A stretch of DNA of 64,000 bases from assembly GCA_017469925.1 (NCBI GenBank), contig JAFUFK010000013.1:124001-188000 (forward strand). Direction: 5' to 3'. Of the stretch, positions 35,346 through 44,206 are shown piece after piece. The notes beneath the pieces were generated by a model. That model searched no databases and was not told the origin of the DNA. It saw nothing but the letters and a program-made list of their open reading frames with translations. The number at the start of each line of letters is the position of its first letter. Within the stretch, counting starts at the first letter, position 1. The position numbers were made by a program, and so were the translations under genes. This stretch comes from Bacteroidaceae bacterium. Lineage in GTDB: Bacteria; Bacteroidota; Bacteroidia; Bacteroidales; Bacteroidaceae.

Positions 35346-35499
35346 TTTGACAATTTGACGAAAATATGCTACCCCAAACGCGAGTCTTACCATTGTATGA
35401 TGAGTGCAAGGAACTTCTTAGTATAATAATTCGTTCTATTGTTTCTACAAGGAAGCATTTGGCGCAGCAATAAAATTGTAAAATCGTGAAATTGTCAAA
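35346..35499 (+). repeat. Inverted-repeat-bounded spacer between moxR and the DUF58 gene
   Basis: TTTGACAATTTGACGA at 35346-35361 faces TCGTGAAATTGTCAAA at 35484-35499; 15 of 16 positions are complementary. The right arm contains the GTG start of the next gene. The 120 bases between the arms are AT-rich and hold no gene. Confidence 0.7.
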
Positions 35500-36361
35500 T
35501 AGTGAAATCTTAGCGCGAGTCCGGCAGATTGAAATCAAGACCCGGGGGCTGTCGAGCAACATATTTGCGGGCGAGTACCACTCGGCCTTCAAGGGCCGCG
35601 GTATGGCCTTCTCGGAGGTCAGGGAGTACCAGTACGGCGACGACATACGCGACATCGAGTGGAACGTGACGGCCCGATTCAACAAACCCTACGTGAAGGT
35701 GTTCGAGGAAGAGCGCGAACTGACCGTGATGCTCCTGATCGACGTCTCGGGCTCGCTCTCGTTCGGCACACAGCGACAGATGAAGCGCGACATGGTGACC
35801 GAGATTGCCGCCACGCTGGCCTTCTCGGCCATACAGAACAACGACAAGATAGGGGTCATCTTCTTCTCGGACCACATCGAGAAGTTCGTCCCGCCCAAGA
35901 AGGGCCGCAAGCACATACTGTACATCATACGCACGCTGCTCGACTTCCGGGCCGAGAGCCGACGCACCGACGTGGGACAGGCCGTCCAGTACCTGACACA
36001 GGCCCTGAAACGCCGCTGTACGGCCTTCGTCCTGAGCGACTTCATGGACGAGCGCGACTTCCGCCAGCCACTGACCATCGCCAACAGGAAGCACGACGTC
36101 GTCTGCATCCAGGTCTATGACCGCCGCATCGCGGAACTGCCCGACGTGGGACTGATGAAGGTGCGCGACGCCGAGACGGGCATGGAGCGATTCATCGACA
36201 CCGCGAACCGACGCATCCGCCAGGCCCAGGCCCAGTGGTGGAAGAAGCGCGTGGAGTACCTGCGCGACACGTTCTCGCGCTCCAGTGTCGATAGCGTCTC
36301 CGTGCGTACCGACCAGGACTACGTGGCTGCCCTGATGAGCCTCTTTGCCAAACGAAGTTAG
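35486..36361 (+). CDS. DUF58 protein of the Bat operon
   Basis: A 291-residue protein with the family core YHSAFKGRGMAFSEVREYQYGDDIRDIEWNVTARF (positions 27-61), then a VWA-like half with an incomplete metal site (LLIDVSGSLSF, FVLSDFMD). These proteins normally sit between moxR and the bat genes and probably link the ATPase to the membrane VWA proteins. The GTG at 35486 is used because the conserved helix VRQIEIKTRGLSSNIFAGE starts only ten residues later. Confidence 0.9.
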   Translation: MKLSNSEILARVRQIEIKTRGLSSNIFAGEYHSAFKGRGMAFSEVREYQYGDDIRDIEWNVTARFNKPYVKVFEEERELTVMLLIDVSGSLSFGTQRQMKRDMVTEIAATLAFSAIQNNDKIGVIFFSDHIEKFVPPKKGRKHILYIIRTLLDFRAESRRTDVGQAVQYLTQALKRRCTAFVLSDFMDERDFRQPLTIANRKHDVVCIQVYDRRIAELPDVGLMKVRDAETGMERFIDTANRRIRQAQAQWWKKRVEYLRDTFSRSSVDSVSVRTDQDYVAALMSLFAKRS

Positions 36362-36364
36362 AAG

Positions 36365-37459
36365 ATGAAACGAATCGTATTATTTCTCATTATCTCATTA
36401 TCTCATTTTCTCACTAATGTGAGTGCCCAAGTGAGCGTGGAAGCCCGCATCGACTCGATGCAGATACTCCTGGGCGAGCAGACGGGAGTGACCCTGACGG
36501 TCACGTGCGACCGAGGTGCCGAGGTGGAGATGCCCGCCTACCAACCGGGACAGACGCTCATCGACCTTGTGCCCGTGATGATGACCCTGCCCGCCGACAC
36601 GACCCTGCTGAACGGCGGCCAGCGACTGACCGTAAGCCGCAGGTACATGATAACGTCGTTCGACGTACGGCCCATGGGCGACACTCTCTACAACCTGCCA
36701 CCCATGACCGTGCGAGTGGACGGCAAGGAATATGCGTCGAACAACCTCGCACTGAAGGTCTATTCGATGCCTATCGACACCCAGCACCTCGACCAGTACT
36801 TCGGACCGAAGACGGTCATGCCCGCCCCCTTTGCCTGGGACGACTGGAAGTGGGTCCTCTGGGGCAGTGTGCTGGTGTTCTTCCTCGTGGTCTGCATCGT
36901 CGTCCTGGCCACGTCGCTCCATACGGGTAAGCCCCTGATACAAATCATCCGGCGCAAGGTGCGCCAGCCCGCCCACAAGGTGGCACTGACCGAGATAGAG
37001 CGCATCAAGGCCGAACGCACCTGGGCGCAGGAGGACTCGAAGGAGTACTACACCCAACTGACCGACACCCTGCGCACCTACATCCAGGACCGCTACGGAT
37101 TCAGTGCGATGGAGATGACCTCGGGCGAAATCATCGACCGGCTGACTGAGGAAAACGACGAGGAGGCACTGCGCGAACTGCGCGAACTCTTCGAGACGGC
37201 CGACCTGGTGAAGTTTGCCAAGTACCAGACGCTCATTAACGAGAACGATGCCAACCTGATGACCGCACTCGAGTACATCAACCAGACGAAGCAGGAGGTT
37301 GACCCTAACCAGAAGCCCGAGGAAATCATCATCACCCCCGAGGCCAAGCGCCAGCGCGCCACCCGTTGGACCATGCGCATCACCGTCGTCGTAGCCTCGC
37401 TCGTAGCCCTCGCCCTGATGGCGTGGGTCGTTTACCGAACCATTGACCTATTGTACTGA
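36365..37459 (+). CDS. Bat-operon membrane protein, unnamed
   Basis: A 364-residue protein. A signal peptide (ISLSHFLTNVSAQ), an exported beta-rich domain (about 25-145), a membrane helix (WVLWGSVLVFFLVVCIVVLA), a cytoplasmic charged helical domain (TEIERIKAERTWAQEDSKEYYTQLTDTLRTYI) and a second helix at the C-terminus are visible. A gene of this layout is usual between DUF58 and batA in Bacteroidetes. The signal peptide is encoded by three 8-base repeats (see findings). Biochemical role unknown. Confidence 0.8.
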   Translation: MKRIVLFLIISLSHFLTNVSAQVSVEARIDSMQILLGEQTGVTLTVTCDRGAEVEMPAYQPGQTLIDLVPVMMTLPADTTLLNGGQRLTVSRRYMITSFDVRPMGDTLYNLPPMTVRVDGKEYASNNLALKVYSMPIDTQHLDQYFGPKTVMPAPFAWDDWKWVLWGSVLVFFLVVCIVVLATSLHTGKPLIQIIRRKVRQPAHKVALTEIERIKAERTWAQEDSKEYYTQLTDTLRTYIQDRYGFSAMEMTSGEIIDRLTEENDEEALRELRELFETADLVKFAKYQTLINENDANLMTALEYINQTKQEVDPNQKPEEIIITPEAKRQRATRWTMRITVVVASLVALALMAWVVYRTIDLLY

Positions 37460-37460
37460 C

Positions 37461-38459
37461 ATGACATTCGCAAACTCAGCATACCTGTTCCTGTTGCTCC
37501 TCCTGGTGCCCTACGCCGTATGGTACATATTGTATCACAGGCGTTCGCACCCCGTCATGCAGGTCAGCAGCACCGACGCCTTCCGCTTCGTCGGACATAC
37601 GTGGAAGGAGTATCTCGTCCACCTGCCCTTCCTGCTCCGACTGGCCTGCCTCTCGCTGGCCATCGTGGCACTGGCACGGCCCCAGACCACCAACAGCTGG
37701 AAACAGACCGACGTCGAAGGCATCGACATCATGCTCTGTATGGACGTATCCACCTCGATGCTGGCCGAAGACCTCCGCCCCAACCGCGTAAAGGCTGCCC
37801 GCGAGGTGGCCATAGAGTTCATCTCGGGACGCCCGAACGACAACATCGGACTGACGCTCTTTGCCGGCGAAGCCTTCACGCAGTGCCCGATGACCGTGGA
37901 CCACGCCGTGCTCATCAACATGCTGCAAGGCATGCAGTGCGACATGACCGCCAAGGGCATGATTGAGGACGGAACGGCCATCGGTATGGGACTGGCCTCG
38001 GCAGTAGCCCGACTGAAGGACTCGAAGGCGAAGAGCAAGGTGGTAATCCTGCTGACCGACGGCTCGAACAACCGCGGCGACATATCCCCCCTGACGGCCG
38101 CAGAGATTGCCAAAAGCTTCGGCATACGCGTCTATACCATAGGCGTGGGCACCAACGGACTGGCACGCTACCCGGTACCTGTGGCCGGCGGTGTGCAGTA
38201 CATACAGGTGCCCGTCGAGATTGACACCAAGACCCTGCAGTCGATTGCCTCGAAGACCGACGGCGAGTTCTATCGCGCCAAGGACACGAAGGGACTGCAT
38301 GAAGTATATCAGCAGATTGACCAACTGGAGAAGACGAAACTCAACGTGAAGAAGTTCTCGAAGCGCTACGAGGCCTTCGTGCCCTTTGCCCTGGGCGCCG
38401 TGCTCTGCCTCTTGCTCGAAATCCTGCTGCGCCTAACCCTGTTAAAGAGAATACCCTGA
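37461..38459 (+). CDS. batA: BatA, VWA-domain membrane protein
   Basis: A 332-residue protein. Two N-terminal helices (AYLFLLLLLVPYAVWYILY and LVHLPFLLRLACLSLAIVALA), a VWA domain with complete MIDAS (DVSTSMLAEDLRP, Thr in FAGEAFTQCPMT, LTDGSNNRGDI) and a C-terminal helix. Bat proteins were named for aerotolerance in B. fragilis. The ATG at 37461 lies one base after the preceding stop; the stop overlaps the next ATG (TGATG). Confidence 0.92.
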   Translation: MTFANSAYLFLLLLLVPYAVWYILYHRRSHPVMQVSSTDAFRFVGHTWKEYLVHLPFLLRLACLSLAIVALARPQTTNSWKQTDVEGIDIMLCMDVSTSMLAEDLRPNRVKAAREVAIEFISGRPNDNIGLTLFAGEAFTQCPMTVDHAVLINMLQGMQCDMTAKGMIEDGTAIGMGLASAVARLKDSKAKSKVVILLTDGSNNRGDISPLTAAEIAKSFGIRVYTIGVGTNGLARYPVPVAGGVQYIQVPVEIDTKTLQSIASKTDGEFYRAKDTKGLHEVYQQIDQLEKTKLNVKKFSKRYEAFVPFALGAVLCLLLEILLRLTLLKRIP

Positions 38460-40156
38460 TGTTTAGATTCGAAAACCCGGAATACCTCTACCTGCTGGCC
38501 ATCCTTCCCCTGTTGGCCGTGCTCTATTACTATAGCAACTTCCGCCGCCGCCGACGCCTGAAGACGTATGGCGACCCCCACTTGCTGCGGGAACTGATGA
38601 TCGACGTCTCCCTGTGGCGTCCGCAGGTGAAGATGTGGCTCATGCTGCTGGCTCTCGGTTCGCTCATCATAGCCGCGGCCCGTCCGCAGTTCGGCACGAA
38701 GATCGATACCTCGGAGCGCAACGGCATCGAGGCCATCATCGCAATGGACATCTCGAACTCGATGCTGGCCAACGACGTCCGACCAAGCCGCTTGGACAAG
38801 GCCAAGATGCTCGTCTCGAACATGGTCGATGACATGAAGGACGACCACGTAGGACTCATCGTCTATGCCGGCGAGGCCTTCGTCCAACTGCCCATCACTA
38901 ACGACTACGTCTCGGCCAAGATGTTCCTCGAGGGCATCGACCCCTCGCTCATCAGCCTGCAAGGTACCGACATCCGCACCGCCATCGAACTGGCCGCGAA
39001 GTCGTTCACGCAGAAGAAGGACATCTCGCGCGCCATTTTCCTCATCACCGATGGCGAGGACAATGAGGGTGGGGCAGTGGAGGCCGCACGCGAAGCCGCA
39101 AAGAAGGGGATGCGCGTCTATGTCCTGGGCATCGGCAGCCCCGACGGTGCACATGTGCCCATTCCCGGCACGACGCAGTACTTCATCGACGAACAGGGCA
39201 ATCCCGTCGTCTCACGCCTGAACGAGGATATGTGCCGCCAGATAGCCAAGGCCGGCGACGGGGCGTACATCTACGTCGATAACAGCAGTTCGGCCCAGCG
39301 CGAACTCTCGAAGTATGTCGATAAACTGGCCAAGGCAAAGCTGGAGAGCCAGGTCTATAGCGAGTTCGACGAGCAGTACCAGGGATTCATCATCCTGGCC
39401 CTTGTCTTCCTGATGATAGACATTTGCCTGCTCGAGCGCAAGAACCACTTGCTGCGAAACTTCCAACTCTTCAAGCGGGTGTCAGTCGTCGTCGTACTTA
39501 CCTCGCTCTTTATCGGTACGGCGCAGGCTCAGTCGTATCGCGACTACATCCGCCGAGGCAACCGCCAATATCGCGACTCCATCTACGACAAGGCACAGGT
39601 GCAGTACCAGAAGGGCTTCCAGCTCGACTCTAACAGCGTACAGGTTCGCTACAACCTGGGCAACACCCTGCTCTATCAGGGACAACCGAAGGAGGCCATG
39701 CAACAGTACGAGAGTGCTGCCGCTGTCGAGCGCAATCCCGTTCGGCTGCATCAGATCTACCACAACATGGGCGTAATCCTGCAAAGTCAGCACCAGTTCG
39801 GTCCGGCCATTCAGGCCTACATCAGGGCATTGGCCGCTGACCCCACCGACCACGAGTCGCGCTATAACCTTGTGCTCTGCCAGTATCAGTTGCAGAAAGA
39901 CCCGCAAGGCGGAGGTGGCGGACAGAGTGGCAACGACAAGAAAGACGAGCAGAAGCAGGAGCAACAACAACAGCAACAGAAGCAGGAACAGCAGAAGCAA
40001 GACCAGCAGCAACAGCAACAGCGCGAGAGCGAGATGAGCAAGGAGAATGCCGAGCAGATGCTGAACGCTGCCATGCAGAACGAACGGCAGACGCAGGACA
40101 AGGTGAAGAAACAGCAACAGCAGTCGCAACGCCGACGCCTGCAGAAGCAGTGGTAA
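38459..40156 (+). CDS. batB: BatB-BatC fusion: VWA domain plus TPR domain
   Basis: 565 residues. Residues 1-330 are BatB-like: N-terminal helices, VWA with MIDAS (DISNSMLANDVRPS, YAGEAFVQLPIT, ITDGEDNEGG) and a helix (GFIILALVFLMIDICLL). Residues 345-360 hold a signal-peptide-like stretch with cleavage-like AQAQ, exactly where a separate BatC would start. Residues 365-480 are TPRs (VQVRYNLGNTLLYQGQPKEAMQ, YHNMGVILQSQHQFGPAIQAY). The C-terminal 85 residues are very rich in Gln, Lys and Glu. In B. fragilis BatB and BatC are separate proteins; here one frame encodes both. Confidence 0.9.
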   Translation: MFRFENPEYLYLLAILPLLAVLYYYSNFRRRRRLKTYGDPHLLRELMIDVSLWRPQVKMWLMLLALGSLIIAAARPQFGTKIDTSERNGIEAIIAMDISNSMLANDVRPSRLDKAKMLVSNMVDDMKDDHVGLIVYAGEAFVQLPITNDYVSAKMFLEGIDPSLISLQGTDIRTAIELAAKSFTQKKDISRAIFLITDGEDNEGGAVEAAREAAKKGMRVYVLGIGSPDGAHVPIPGTTQYFIDEQGNPVVSRLNEDMCRQIAKAGDGAYIYVDNSSSAQRELSKYVDKLAKAKLESQVYSEFDEQYQGFIILALVFLMIDICLLERKNHLLRNFQLFKRVSVVVVLTSLFIGTAQAQSYRDYIRRGNRQYRDSIYDKAQVQYQKGFQLDSNSVQVRYNLGNTLLYQGQPKEAMQQYESAAAVERNPVRLHQIYHNMGVILQSQHQFGPAIQAYIRALAADPTDHESRYNLVLCQYQLQKDPQGGGGGQSGNDKKDEQKQEQQQQQQKQEQQKQDQQQQQQRESEMSKENAEQMLNAAMQNERQTQDKVKKQQQQSQRRRLQKQW

Positions 40157-40175
40157 AACGTGAAAGGTGAAGAAG

Positions 40176-41993
40176 ATGAAAAGACAGATAATATTTTTCT
40201 TTCTATTATTTAGTATAGCGAATGCTTGGTCGCAAGTCAAGGTTACCGTGCAGGCTCCTTCGCAGGTGGAGGAAGGCCAGAGTTTCCGCGTGGGCTATGC
40301 CGTAAACACGCAGGAGGTGGAGGACATACAGTTGAGCGAGACCTCAGGACTCGACTTACTCTATGGTCCTTCGGTGTCGCGCAGCAGCAGTTTCTCGATG
40401 GTGAACGGCAAGACGACACACTCCAGCAAGACTACCTATACCTACATATTACAAGCTAAGAAGCAGGGCACCTACAAACTACCCGTCGCCACCGTGAAGA
40501 GTGGCGGACAGACGTATAAGTCGAATCAGGCCAGCGTCCAGGTGCTCGAGGGCAGTGGAGACCAGGGCAGTGCAGGCCAACAGCCACAAGCACCCGCCAA
40601 CCGCGTACGCACACAACAGGCCGGAGAACGCATAACGGCCAGCGACCTCTACGTGGCGGCCATCGTCAATAAGCACAAGGTCTATGAGCAGGAGGCCCTC
40701 TTGCTTACCTACAAACTCTATACCCTCGTAACCATCTCCCCAAACTACATACCCGAGATTGCCGAACTCGACGGCTTCCACGTGCAGGAGGTAAAACTGC
40801 CCATACAGAAGGATGTGCAGACCGAGCGCGTCAACGGCAAGACGTATCAGACGGCCGTCCTCAGTCAGTATGTACTCTTCCCCCAGAAGACGGGAAAACT
40901 GACCATTCCCTCGAGCAAGTTCGAGTTTGAGGTGCGCCAGGTAGATAGGAGCATCAACCCCTACGATGCCTTCTTCAACGGAGGTTCTCAGGTCGTACGC
41001 ATTCAGAAGAATATCGTGGCACCAGCCGTAGAGTTGCAGGTCGAAGCCCTTCCCACCCGTCCGGCCAACTTCTCCGGTGCTGTGGGCACCCAGTTCAGCG
41101 TCAGTGGCTCGCTCTCGCCTGAGCAGGTCGATGCCAACGACGCCGTATCCCTGCGCCTGGTCGTAAGCGGTGTGGGCAACATGAAACTGATGAAAGCACC
41201 CCAAGTCCAGTGGCCTAAGGACTTCGAGTCGTACGACCCCAAGACGAGCGACAAGACCCACGTCGGTTCGAACGGAGCCTCGGGCAATGTCGTCTATGAC
41301 TATACGGCCGTTCCGCGTCATGGGGGCAAGTTCTCGGTGCCGCCCGTCGAGTTCTGCTACTTCGACACCAATACGAAGAGCTATCGCACACTGCGCACCG
41401 ACTCGTTCCACGTAGCCGTCTCGAAGGGCATCAGTTCGGGTGTACGCCGTCCGACGAATCAGGAGGACCTCACCGTACTGAACAGCGACATCCGCTACAT
41501 CAAGACCGCCCCGACGACGCTTAAGTCCCAAGGCGACTCGTTCTTCGGCAGCCTTTCTTATTGGCTCGCTTACGGCGGTGCACTGGCACTCTTCCTGCTG
41601 ATGGTGGCCATATTCTACCGTCAGGCTAAGGCCAACGCCAACGTAGCCCGACAGCGTGGGCGAAAGGCCTCTAAGGCCGCTTCCCGTAGGCTTAAGAGTG
41701 CTGCCAAGTTGCTGAGAGGAGGCCAGGCGGGTGCATTCTACGACGAGGTGACCCGTGCCCTTTGGGGGTATGTGGGCGACAAACTCAACTTGCCTGCTAC
41801 CGACCTCAATAAGGAGAACGCCGCCCAACTGATGCAAGCGCGTGGCGTCACTACGGAGAGCGTCGAGCGCTTCCTCTCCGTCCTGAGCGATTGCGAGTTC
41901 GCACGCTACGCCCCAGGCGACCCCTCAGAGACGATGGACAAACTCTATCGCGATGCTACGGAAGTTATCAACCAGTTAGATAGTAAGTTATGA
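40176..41993 (+). CDS. batD: BatD, oxygen-tolerance membrane protein
   Basis: 605 residues. Signal peptide (MKRQIIFFFLLFSIANAWSQ), then repeated beta-sandwich domains (VKVTVQAPSQVEEGQSFRVGYAV, QVFLPQK-type YVLFPQKTGKLTIPS), the BatD membrane helix (YWLAYGGALALFLLMVAIFY) and a cytoplasmic helical tail (YDEVTRALWGYVGDKLNLPATDLN). The exported part probably contacts the VWA domains. GTG 40167 is possible but the ATG at 40176 fits the signal peptide better. The stop overlaps the batE start (ATGA). Confidence 0.92.
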   Translation: MKRQIIFFFLLFSIANAWSQVKVTVQAPSQVEEGQSFRVGYAVNTQEVEDIQLSETSGLDLLYGPSVSRSSSFSMVNGKTTHSSKTTYTYILQAKKQGTYKLPVATVKSGGQTYKSNQASVQVLEGSGDQGSAGQQPQAPANRVRTQQAGERITASDLYVAAIVNKHKVYEQEALLLTYKLYTLVTISPNYIPEIAELDGFHVQEVKLPIQKDVQTERVNGKTYQTAVLSQYVLFPQKTGKLTIPSSKFEFEVRQVDRSINPYDAFFNGGSQVVRIQKNIVAPAVELQVEALPTRPANFSGAVGTQFSVSGSLSPEQVDANDAVSLRLVVSGVGNMKLMKAPQVQWPKDFESYDPKTSDKTHVGSNGASGNVVYDYTAVPRHGGKFSVPPVEFCYFDTNTKSYRTLRTDSFHVAVSKGISSGVRRPTNQEDLTVLNSDIRYIKTAPTTLKSQGDSFFGSLSYWLAYGGALALFLLMVAIFYRQAKANANVARQRGRKASKAASRRLKSAAKLLRGGQAGAFYDEVTRALWGYVGDKLNLPATDLNKENAAQLMQARGVTTESVERFLSVLSDCEFARYAPGDPSETMDKLYRDATEVINQLDSKL

Positions 41994-42748
41994 AACGGAC
42001 AATAGCATTTACCATTTGCCATATACTCTTTACCATTGGCCTGCTGGCCGCAAACCTCGACTCGCTGAAGGTGGCGGCCGATAGCGCCTACGCCAAAGAA
42101 CAGTTTGCCCAGGCCGCCCAACTCTATCAGCAAATTGCGCGCGAAGGGGAGAGCCCGGCCATCTGCTACAACCTGGGCAACGCCTATTATCGTCAGGACG
42201 ACATTGCTCACGCCCTCCTTTGGTACGAACGCGCCTATCTGCTGAATCCAGGCGATGCCGACATCCGTTTCAACCTCGATATGGCCCGTTCGAAGACCAT
42301 CGACCGCGTCACACCCCAGCACGAGTTCTTCTTCGTTACTTGGTGGAAGCAGTTGATTAATGCCATGAGTGCCGATGCTTGGGCGCGCCTTTCCATTCTG
42401 CTCTTCGTCCTTTGCCTGCTCTCCTTGGCCGTCTATATCTATGCCTCACCCATCTGGCTTCGTAAGGTGGGCTTCACGCTCGCTGTGGTACTCCTGCTAT
42501 TGACCATCTTGGGCAACGTCTGCGCCTTTGGTCAGCGCTATAGGCTTACCCACCGCACGGGAGCCATCGTCATGTCGTCGGCAGCGACCGTCAAGAGCAC
42601 CCCTTCCCAGTCGGGTAGCGACCTCTTCGTGCTCCATGAGGGCACCTACGTAAGCATCCGCGACAATACACTCGATGACTGGACGGAGATTTCCCTGGCC
42701 GACGGCAAGCAGGGCTGGATACAGAGTAAACAGATAGAAGGGATATGA
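41990..42748 (+). CDS. batE: BatE, TPR and SH3-like protein
   Basis: 252 residues. Signal peptide (MKRTIAFTICHILFTIGLLA), a TPR pair (AYAKEQFAQAAQLYQQIAREGES, ICYNLGNAYYRQDDIAHALLWYE), two helices (ILLFVLCLLSLAVYIYA and VGFTLAVVLLLLTILGNV) and a C-terminal SH3-like domain (SQSGSDLFVLHEGTYVSI, WTEISLADGKQGWI). It is the last Bat gene; the stop overlaps the next start (ATGA). Confidence 0.92.
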   Translation: MKRTIAFTICHILFTIGLLAANLDSLKVAADSAYAKEQFAQAAQLYQQIAREGESPAICYNLGNAYYRQDDIAHALLWYERAYLLNPGDADIRFNLDMARSKTIDRVTPQHEFFFVTWWKQLINAMSADAWARLSILLFVLCLLSLAVYIYASPIWLRKVGFTLAVVLLLLTILGNVCAFGQRYRLTHRTGAIVMSSAATVKSTPSQSGSDLFVLHEGTYVSIRDNTLDDWTEISLADGKQGWIQSKQIEGI

Positions 42749-43443
42749 TTGAGCAACTGAAGTCGTTGGACAATAGCCTCCTGCTGGCCCTCAACGGTAG
42801 CGATTCCGCCTACTGGGATGCCGTCATGTGGATTATTACCAAGACGCAGACGTGGATTCCCCTGCTCGTGGTCGTGCTCTATGTCGTGCTGAAGAACTGC
42901 GGTTTTCGTCGTTTCCTGCTCATCGTCGTCGGTCTGGCCCTGACCATCCTGCTGGCCGACCGCATCTCCAGTGGACTTATCAAGCCATTCTTCATGCGTT
43001 GGCGACCCACCCACGATGCGACCTTCCTCGATACCATCGACACCGTCTTCGCCTACCGTGGCGGTCGCTACGGTTTCGTCTCCAGTCACGCCGCCAACAC
43101 GTTCGCCGTCTTCGCCTATCTCTCCCTGATTCTGCGCAGTCGGCTTATGACCTTTGCTCTACTGCTCTGGGCCTGCCTCTCTACGTATTCGCGTGTCTAT
43201 CTCGGCGTCCACTTCCCCGGCGACGTCCTCTTTGGCAGTCTGCTGGGTCTCTTGCTCGGTCTGCTCGTCTATCGCCTATACGTCCGTGCGAGCGAACTCT
43301 CCGACGGCGGCGAACGGCAGTATTACTCGACGGCCTACACTTCGTCCGGCTTCCTCCATAGCGACATGCACCTGCTCGTCTTCACCCTTATGCTGACCTA
43401 CCTCTGCGTATTCCTCGTTGCCATCCCCCTTGCCACCCGATGA
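42745..43443 (+). CDS. PAP2-family membrane phosphatase
   Basis: 232 residues with five or six helices. The three phosphatase motifs are KPFFMRWRPTHD, GFVSSHAANTF and YSRVYLGVHFPGDV, with the catalytic His pair and Arg in place. The extended basic and polar loop (SELSDGGERQYYSTAYTSSG) precedes a last helix. The substrate may be undecaprenyl pyrophosphate or lipid A phosphate, but this cannot be decided here. It is joined to batE by an ATGA overlap and to the next gene by another. Confidence 0.88.
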   Translation: MIEQLKSLDNSLLLALNGSDSAYWDAVMWIITKTQTWIPLLVVVLYVVLKNCGFRRFLLIVVGLALTILLADRISSGLIKPFFMRWRPTHDATFLDTIDTVFAYRGGRYGFVSSHAANTFAVFAYLSLILRSRLMTFALLLWACLSTYSRVYLGVHFPGDVLFGSLLGLLLGLLVYRLYVRASELSDGGERQYYSTAYTSSGFLHSDMHLLVFTLMLTYLCVFLVAIPLATR

Positions 43444-44036
43444 CCTACGAAACCCATCCTCTCCAGCCCTTCCTTCCCCCCAGTGGGCGCATCCTGTTCC
43501 TTGGCAGTTTTCCACCTCCTAAGGCACGCTGGTCGATGGACTTTTTCTATCCTAACTTTCAGAACGACTTCTGGCGCGTCATGGGGCTCCTGCACTTCTC
43601 GGATGCGCAGCACTTCGTCCTTGCGGACGAGAAACGCTTCGACCGCGAACGCATCGTCTGCTTCTGTCAGGAACGGGGGCTTGCCTTCTTCGATACTGCC
43701 ATGCGCGTCTGCCGACTTAAGGACAATGCCAGCGACGACTACCTGGAGATAGTAGAACCCACCGATGTCGGTGCCCTTCTTTGCCAGATGCCCCATTGCC
43801 ACGACGTCGTGACTACTGGCGGTAAGGCCAGCGAACAACTCCGGCAGCAACTCCCCATGCCCATGCCCCGGATAGGCGAATACGCCGAGGGCGAGGCCTT
43901 CGGGCGCACGCTCCGCTGGTGGCGTATGCCCAGCACCAGTCGCGCCTATCCCATGCGCCTCGAAAAGAAGGCCGGCTTCTACGCGCGCCTGTTTCCTAAT
44001 TTAATGATATGCGACGCTTCGCCCAGCGACGCGTAA
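43440..44036 (+). CDS. Uracil-DNA glycosylase superfamily protein
   Basis: 198 residues. The opening ILFLGSFPPPKARWSMDFFYPN and NDFWRVMGLLHF, with the late STSRAYPMRLEKKAGFY, place it in a UDG-like family (GSFPP motif). It is close to proteins annotated as uracil-DNA glycosylases but of uncertain activity. The ATGA overlap with the phosphatase gene suggests it is the tail of the same transcript. Confidence 0.78.
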   Translation: MTYETHPLQPFLPPSGRILFLGSFPPPKARWSMDFFYPNFQNDFWRVMGLLHFSDAQHFVLADEKRFDRERIVCFCQERGLAFFDTAMRVCRLKDNASDDYLEIVEPTDVGALLCQMPHCHDVVTTGGKASEQLRQQLPMPMPRIGEYAEGEAFGRTLRWWRMPSTSRAYPMRLEKKAGFYARLFPNLMICDASPSDA

Positions 44037-44046
44037 CCCAGACGAC

Positions 44047-44152
44047 AGCCATGTGATGCTGCCAAGAGTGCCATACTATGGCACTCATCGCTGCCATACT
44101 ATGGCACACCCCACTGCCATACTATGGCACTCCTCCCAGCCATGTGACGGAC
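44047..44152 (+). repeat. Palindrome array, 23-base period
   Basis: Three identical palindromes TGCCATACTATGGCA start at 44069, 44092 and 44115, exactly 23 bases apart with unlike 8-base spacers. The first extends to a perfect 21-base palindrome at 44066-44086. Degenerate units beginning AGCCATGTGA lie at 44047 and at 44138, the latter again in register. It sits between the UDG-like gene and the yjbQ remnant. Confidence 0.92.
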
Positions 44153-44206
44153 GGAAACCATCGACGTGATGCCCTTGTCCGAGGCACGGAAAAGCCCTGA
44201 CAATTT

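Noticed and set aside
44047-44152. CRISPR array
   Set aside because: The repeats are only 15 bases and the spacers 8 bases, and there are no cas genes.
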